Assembly (NCBI RefSeq): GCF_008728515.1
Contig: NC_044984.1
Span: forward strand, 90,443,181-90,507,180
DNA length: 64,000 nucleotides
DNA from: Papio anubis
Taxonomy: Eukaryota > Chordata > Mammalia > Primates > Cercopithecidae
Reading direction: 5' to 3'
Numbering within the stretch: position 1 is the first letter of the stretch; every line of letters begins with the position of its first letter. Below are positions 58,190 through 64,000 of this stretch, in pieces. The position numbers were made by a program, and so were the translations under genes. The notes below the pieces were generated by a model. It was not told the origin of the DNA, did no database searches, and worked only from the letters and a program-made list of their open reading frames with translations.

Positions 58190-58682
58190 TATCCCACGGA
58201 GTCATAGTCATATTTTGTGGTAAGTTCCCTGCAGTCCTTCGCATTCGTCAGTGATATCATAACATCAGCAACAAGCAAAAAAACCAGCAGAACTTCCCTT
58301 GCTTTCCTTCCCGTGACACCTATCCATGGGAGGAACCCTGCAACTCTTGGAGGAATCCGGCTAGGAGTTGAACAGAACTTTACCTGAAGGTTAACATGTG
58401 TCAAGTGTGTGCTTCGTGAGCGAGTCGGTGAGCGGGTGGGTCTGTGTCACCAGCATTTATTAGGAAATATCCAGGACAAGCCACAAGTTAGTGTTGGTGG
58501 TCAGAGTGTTATAAAGAATACCCTCTTTATCCTCAAGGGGTTCACACAGCTGAGAGGTGTGTAGGTTGCCAGTATTAGCAAACAAATGACTCTCATGTTG
58601 TACAGAATCCATTCAGCACACACAAATGGTGCCTACTCTTGTTTAGTATAATTTAATGTGTAATTAGTGGCATGGAACCACA
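58190..58682. other. Intergenic single-copy before the solo LTR
   Basis: Nothing recognised; ends in the GGTGTG target duplication. Confidence 0.5.
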
Positions 58683-58688
58683 GGTGTG

Positions 58689-59673
58689 TGTGGGGAAAAA
58701 AAGAGAGATCAGACTGTTACTGTGTCTATACAGAAAGAAGTAGACATAAGAGACTCCATTTTGTTCTGTATTTGAGATGCTGTTAATCTGTGACCCTACC
58801 CCCAACCCTGTCCTTGCAAGAGACATGTGCTGTGGTGACTCAAGGTTTAACGGAGTTTGGGCTGTGCAGGATGTGCTTTGTTAAACAAGTGCCTGAAGGC
58901 AGCTTGCTGGTTAAAAGTCATCACCATTCTCTTAATCTCAAATACCCAGGGACACATACACTGCCGAAGTTCACAGGGACCTCTGCCTAGGAAAGCTAGG
59001 TATTGTCCAAAGTTTCTCCCCATGTGATAGGCTGAAGTATGGCCTCGTGGGAAGGGAAAGACCTGATCGTCCCCCAGCCTGACACCCGTGAAGGGTCTGT
59101 GCTGAGGAGGACTAGTACAAGAGGAAAGAAGGCCTCTTGGCAGTTGAGATAGAGAAAAGCATATGTCTCCTGCCCCTCCCTGGGCAATGGAACATCTCGG
59201 TGCATCTCGGTGTATCTCGGTGTAAAACCCGATTGTATGTTCTGTTTACTGAGAAAGGAGAAAACCGCCTTAGGGCGAAAGGTGGGACGTGCTAGTGGCA
59301 ATGCTGCTCTTTATGCACTAAAAAGGTTTATGGAGATGTTTGCATATGCATATCAAGGCACAGCACTTTTCCTTAAACTTATTCATGTCACAGAGATCTT
59401 TATTCATATGTCTTACTGCTGACCTTCTCCCTACGACGATCCTATTATCCTGCCACTTCCGTTTTTCTAAGATGATAAAGATAATGATCAATACATACTA
59501 ACGGAACTCAGAGACCGGTGCAGGCGTGAGTCTTCTGTATGCTGAGCGCCGGTCCCCTGGGCCCACTTTTTCTTTCTCTATACTTTGTCTCTGTGTCTCA
59601 TTTCTTTTCTCAAGTCTCTCGTTCCATCTAACGAGAAACGCCCACAGGTGTGGAGGGGCAGGCCACCCCTTCA
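58689..59673 (+). mobile_element. Solo LTR, HML-2 (HERV-K) LTR5-like
   Basis: This 985-bp LTR runs from TGTGGGG to CCCCTTCA. It is flanked by a perfect 6-bp target duplication GGTGTG (58683-58688 and 59674-59679), the size expected for a betaretrovirus-like ERV. Landmarks include GGAGACTCCATTTTG-type U3 sequence, the CCTCGTGGGAAGGGAAAGAC block, the AAACCCGATTGTATGTTC region and the GCCGGTCCCCTGGGCCCAC block. No internal viral sequence is present, so LTR-LTR recombination is inferred. The TATA region is altered (GTGTAAAACC) and AATACA stands at the usual AATAAA, so promoter and poly(A) activity are probably weak. Three tandem YATCTCGGTG units lie at 59193-59222. Confidence 0.9.
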
Positions 59674-59730
59674 GGTGTGAGAACAATAACCCCTTCCTGA
59701 GGCAGGCAGTGATGTTTTTACAGAGAAGGT

Positions 59731-60365
59731 TGTCAGAGGCGTTTGAACCAGAGTAACTCCATCTTGAATAGGGGCTGGGTAAAATAAGGCTGAGACCTAT
59801 GGGGCTGCATTCCTAGAAGGTTAGTCATTCTTAGTCACAGGATGAGATAGGAAGTTGGCACAAGATACAGGTCACAAAGACCCTGCTGATAAAACAGGAT
59901 GCAGTAAAGAAGTTGGCCAAAACCCACCAAAACCAAGATGGCAACAAAAGTTACCTATGGTCAACTTCACTGCTCATTATACACTAATTGTAATGGATTC
60001 ACATACTAAAAGACACTCTGACCAGCGCCATGACAGTTTACAAATGCCATGGCAACATCTGGAAGTTACCTTATACAATCTAAAAAGGGGAGGAACCCTC
60101 AGTTCTGGGAAATCAATGCCCCTTTCCCAGAAAACTCATCAATAACTCATCCCTTGTTTAGCATATAATTAAGAAATAACTATAAATATACTCAGTTGAG
60201 CAGCCCATGCTGCTGCTCTGTCCATGGAGTAGCAATCGTTTTATTCCTTTACTTTCTTAATAAACTTGCTTTTGCTTTACTTTATGGACTCGCCCCAAAT
60301 TCTTCCTTGCATGAGGTCCAAGAACCCTCTCTTGGGGTCTGGATCGGGCTGACTTTCTGGTAACA
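59731..60365 (+). mobile_element. Solo LTR, ERV1 type
   Basis: A 635-bp LTR running TGTCAGAGGC ... GGTAACA, flanked by a perfect 4-bp duplication AGGT (59727-59730, 60366-60369), as expected for ERV1. A weak TATA-like block (ACTATAAATATAC) lies near 60179-60191, and AATAAA in TTAATAAACTTGC lies near 60258-60266. It starts only 58 bp after the LTR5-like solo LTR and in the same orientation. Family name not assigned. Confidence 0.85.
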
Positions 60366-60613
60366 AGGTGACTTTTGAACCAGTGTTTCGTGGCACCTTA
60401 TCTGTCACCCTTAGTACAAGCAGGTTCAGTCAAACGGGAAGGATGGAAACCAAATGGTAACAACCTGAGAAAGTATTTAGTAAGGGTAAATTATACTTTC
60501 AAGTAGTTTGGCTTTATAGGAAAAAAAATCCAAGATAAATTCCCTTTCCTCAGTCTAAATCTCATTAGTTGGAATATGTGGTCACACCAAACAACTCCAG
60601 GGTCTCAGTGGCT

Positions 60614-61040
60614 TGCTAAAAGAAAGATCTTAGACAAATTAAATTCAATGGAGTTTAATTGAGCAAAGAGTGATTCAAGAATCAGGAAGCCCTAAACCAG
60701 ATGTTTGAGCAGCAAGGAATTATGGAAACTATGCCTACATTTTCAGAGAATTCAGCCCCCCCTTCCCCCCTCCACCACCCCCCTGCCCCCTGCTGCCACC
60801 ACCATAATCCTAATTTCATGGACTTTCATTAGTTCGACAAAGGCAGCTTTGGTCCCTGAGCAAGGAGGGGATTCGTTTTAAGGAAGGACTATTACCATCC
60901 TTGCTTTAAAGTTAAACCATGAACTAAATTCTTCTCATGTTTAGCTTGACTTACGCCCAGTAATGAGTGAAGACAGCCAACTTGTGAGGCTAGAAGCAAG
61001 ATGGAGTCAGCCCTGCTAGATTTCTCTCACTGTCATCATC
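60614..61040 (-). mobile_element. ERV1-type LTR, minus strand
   Basis: The plus-strand left edge (TGCTAAAAGAAAG ... TTAGACAAATTAAATT, then GATTCAAGAATCAGG) mirrors the 3' end of the LTR at 31930-32333, so the two share R/U5 sequence. The U3 side (CTCCATCTTGCTTCTAGCC read on minus) reaches about 61040. A C-rich tract lies inside at about 60757-60800. Right edge approximate; no target duplication found. Confidence 0.6.
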
Positions 61041-61611
61041 TTTCCAAAAGCAGTTTCAGTTTGATTCTGGAAAGTGGCATACAGCATTTCTGCCTAAATC
61101 TCATCAGCTGAATCTCACTTGACCCCATCTAGGTGCAAGGGAATCTGGGAAATGTAGTCTTGCTATGTGGCCAGTGAGAAGAGAAGATAGAATTCGGTGA
61201 ACACATGATATTACTTGCCACATCCTAGGAGCCATCCTGATTCCTTTCTTTTCCCCATGGCCCTTCTACAATCCAACCAGAGGAGGTTATAGACTCCTTG
61301 CTCTTGGCCTGCAAGAGCAGATTGCACCAGCCTTGCCCACCTCCCCAACCTCACCAACTGCCTTTCCTTTTGTCTGCTTTGCTTTATCCAATGCATCTTC
61401 TTTCTCCCTTAAACTCCTTCTGGCCTTTGGTTTGCTCTCCCTTCTGCCTCTGTTTCTTTACCCAGCCCTTCCCATGTCCAACTTATTTGAAGCCCTTACA
61501 TCTCAGCATAAACATGCCCTCCTCAGAGATTTTCTCTGATCATCCCATCTAAAGAAGCTCTCATGGCCTTCCCTCTCTTATCACCATTTTATTTATTTCA
61601 TAGCCCTAACG
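61041..61611. other. Intergenic, possible L2 trace
   Basis: 61480-61570 resembles an L2 3' segment (CCTCAGAGATTTTCTCTGAT). The rest is unrecognised. Confidence 0.4.
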
Positions 61612-62310
61612 TTTTTTTTAAAAAAATAAACTTTACTTTTTAGAATAGTTTTAGATTTACAGAAAATTTTGGAAGATAGTATACAGAGTTCCCATAGGTC
61701 CCCTTCCCCCCACACCCATTCTCCTTTATTATTAGCATCTTACATGAGTATAGTACATTTGTCATGATTAATGAACCAATAGCTCTGTGTTATGGTAACT
61801 GAACCATACTTTATTCAGATTTCCTTAGTTTTCACCTGTCCTTTCTCTGCTCCAGGATCCCATCCAGGGTGCACACCATGCCTTCTTAGGCTCCTCTTGG
61901 CTCTGACCGTGTTTCTGGTGACCTTGACAGTTTTCAGGAGTAGAAGTAAGGTATTTTGCAGAGTATCTCTCAACTGAGATTTGTCTGATGGTTCTTTCAT
62001 GATTATACTGGAGTTATGGGTTCTAGGGATAAGGACAACAGAGGCAAAGTGCCATTGTCATCACATTGCACCAAAGGTTTGTGATTTATCATTTGATTTG
62101 TGACTGTTGATGTTGACCTTGAGCACCTGGCTCTGGTTGTGTTTGTCAGGTTCTCCACTTTTTTCCTCCATTTCAATACTGAACTCTTTCAAAGGTTGCC
62201 ATTTTGTAGAGTTCACACTTAGCAAGTGGGGAGTTATGCACTGACTATTTTTTAAAGTTATTGTATTAAATTTTTTTGTTTATGTGTTTAGGAGGACACT
62301 GTACCTGAGC
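61612..62310 (-). repeat. Old L1 3' region, minus strand
   Basis: TTTTAGATTTACAGAAAATT, TTATTAGCATCTTACATGAG, CACCTGTCCTTTCTCTGCTCC, TGAGATTTGTCTGATGGTTC: a decayed L1M-type 3' sequence. Confidence 0.6.
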
Positions 62311-62328
62311 TATCAGCCTTCTTCTTTA

Positions 62329-62603
62329 TTTTTTTTTTCCAGGCTGGACTGCAATGGCATGATCTCAGCTCATTGCAACCTCTGCCTCCTGGGTTCATAC
62401 CACCCTGCCACCTCAACCTCCTAAGTAGCTGAGACTACAGTACATGCCACCACACCCAGCTAATTTTTGATTTCTGTATTTTTAGTAGAGACAGAGTTTT
62501 GCCATGTTGCCCAGGCTGATCTTGAACTCCTGAGCTCAAGTAATCCACCCATTTCAGCCTCCCAAAGTGCTGGGATTACAGGCCTGAGCCACCATGCCCA
62601 GCC
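62329..62603 (-). mobile_element. Alu
   Basis: Minus Alu, slightly short at its 3' end. Confidence 0.92.
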
Positions 62604-63000
62604 CAGCCTTCTTCTTAACTGCTGCTTCCAGCAGCAGATGCAGGAATATCAGATGCTGACTTTCCTGGTATCCCTCCTGCCAATGAAACAGAAGAAAGTC
62701 AGTCTTCTGGTATGTTTTGATGAAGACTTTTGCTTTCCTTGCAAAGGAGGAAGACACTGTTGTTCTCTTGTTTCCTTCTTTCTACCTTGACTGCTGTGAC
62801 CTTCTTGTGACCATGAGTGACAAAAGTTATGGCATAAAGTCAAGATGCACAGATAACAGAGCAAAAATAGAGAAAGAGCCTGGGTCCCTGATGGCAATTG
62901 CTGCCAGAAACCACCCACCTTTGCACTTTATGTCATGTGAGAAAAGTTTAAGCCTTGGCTAGGATGGCTTCATGCAACTCAAAGCATATATATATATATA

Positions 63001-63298
63001 TTTTGAGATGGAGTTTCTCTCTTGTTGCCCAGGCTGGAGTGCAATACCATGATCTCAGCTCACTACAACCTCCGCCTCCAGGGTTCAAGCGATTCTCCTG
63101 TCTCAGCCTCCCGAGTAGCTGGGATTACAGGTGCATGCTACCACGCCCAGCTAATTTTTGTATTTTTAGTAGAGACGAGGTTTCATCATATTGGTCAGGC
63201 TGGTCTCAATCGCCTGACCTCGACCTCCTGGTCTTGTTCTGCCCACCTTGGCCTCCCAAAGTGCTGGGATTACAGGTGTGAGCCACTGTGCCCAGCCC
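63001..63298 (-). mobile_element. AluS with (TA)n at tail
   Basis: Minus Alu; its tail end has become (TA)n at 62986-63001; an extra CGACCTCCTGGT segment lies near 63222. Confidence 0.92.
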
Positions 63299-63344
63299 TA
63301 GCATTCTTAACTTATATTTCTTTATATCTTCTCCTTCTAAAAAT

Positions 63345-63445
63345 AAAATTCCATAAGACAGAGACCTTACCTATTTTTTTACCTCTATATTTTCATTGGG
63401 TGACATGGAGTAGACACTCAATTCTTGCTGAATGAATGAAGAGAT
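63345..63445 (+). repeat. L2 3' end
   Basis: AATTCCATAAGACAGAGACC ... AGACACTCAATTCTTGCTGAATGAATG. Confidence 0.6.
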
Positions 63446-63544
63446 GATAGTTTAAGGGAGAAGTAGGATCTCAGGAAAGATTCTTTAAGATTTAGGGAGA
63501 CCAGGGCACATTTTGGAATAACAAAAAGATACAAGAAGAGAGAT

Positions 63545-63705
63545 TGAAGTTATAAAGATAAAACTTTTATAACTTTATAAAGTTATAAAGTTATAAACAT
63601 TATATATCTTTATAAGATATAAAGTTATAAAGCTATATATTAAGTTATAAAGATAGAGATATATATATAGAGAGAGAGAGAAGACAGAGAGAGAGAAAGA
63701 GAACA
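63545..63705. repeat. AT-rich tandem/palindromic repeat and (GA)n
   Basis: Reiterated ATAAAGTT units with a perfect 24-bp palindrome at 63566-63589, then (TA)n and (GA)n to about 63705. Confidence 0.85.
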
Positions 63706-64000
63706 CAGAGAAAATAATTAATGAAGAATGGTTTATTAGTCAGAATTCTCTAGAAAAACAACCAATAGGATAGATAGATGACAATAAATAATAGGTAGAC
63801 AAATATAGATATAAAGTTATTATAAGGAATTGGCTCATGCAATTATGAAGGCTCAGAAGTCCCAAGATCCACAGTTGGGAAGTTGGAGATCCAAGAGAAC
63901 CATTCGTGTAGTTCTAGGCCAGTCCAAAGGCCTGAGAGTCAGGAGAACTGGTGGTGTAAATTTCAATTCAAGGTCAGAAAAAGCTGATTCCAGCTCAAGC
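63706..64000. other. Right edge, unrecognised
   Basis: TAATGAAGAATGG... contains a short (GATA)-like run near 63767-63780; may be an old LTR edge (TTAGTCAGAATTCTCTAGAAAAAC) continuing off the window. Confidence 0.35.

Noticed and set aside
63022..63435. 137-codon frame
   Set aside because: Alu translation followed by non-coding sequence.
1..64000. CRISPR array, operon, prophage or bacterial-type system
   Set aside because: The sequence is primate nuclear DNA; the only repeats are interspersed retroelements, DNA transposons and microsatellites.
12443..64000. A neighbouring protein gene (for example the start of the next gene on the human map)
   Set aside because: No exon with a known protein match, splice structure or CpG promoter was found right of the tRNA; the nearest human neighbour on that side should lie well beyond this window.

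Overview
The window is primate nuclear DNA, most likely from an Old World monkey. About 40 Alu copies lie among L1, MaLR/ERV LTR, MIR and DNA-transposon remnants. The Alu at 42635-42920 has an exact 12-bp internal deletion plus the right-arm motif GATCCGGCCACTGC. I associate both with cercopithecid AluYR elements rather than human AluY. The one protein gene, LTA4H, differs from the human protein as I remember it at three of its first 160 residues.

Layout. Positions 1-11865 hold the 5' part of LTA4H (leukotriene A4 hydrolase) on the minus strand. Coding exons 1 to 4 are at 11707-11865, 4916-5046, 3304-3424 and 72-140. They join in frame with canonical GT/AG sites and encode residues 1-160. The rest of the gene lies off the left edge. 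A CpG-rich promoter region spans about 11.0-12.3 kb. At 12371-12442 is an intact nuclear tRNA-Asp(GTC) gene on the plus strand, divergent from LTA4H and about 505 bp from its ATG. These are the only two genes I can support as functional.

From 12.5 to 64 kb I see no functional gene. This stretch carries a processed YPEL5 pseudogene (about 34.6-35.7 kb, minus strand); a MaLR provirus remnant broken by an L1 (25.9-28.5 kb); several ERV1 LTRs; a Tigger-type transposon (24.1-24.7 kb); and a dense LTR cluster at 57-61 kb. In that cluster an HML-2/LTR5-like solo LTR with a perfect 6-bp target duplication sits 58 bp from an ERV1 solo LTR with a perfect 4-bp duplication. Single-copy DNA lies between the repeats.

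I found no CRISPR array, operon or novel coding system. The most unusual items are: a 74-bp block at 36.2 kb that copies a specific MLT1/Alu junction also present at 55.9 kb; two perfect short inverted repeats between LTA4H and the tRNA gene; a young Alu in intron 3 so full of small indels that it may be a sequence-quality artefact; an Alu with target duplications but no 3' end; and a close inverted Alu pair. Repeat family names are from memory, and repeat edges without a quoted target duplication are approximate.
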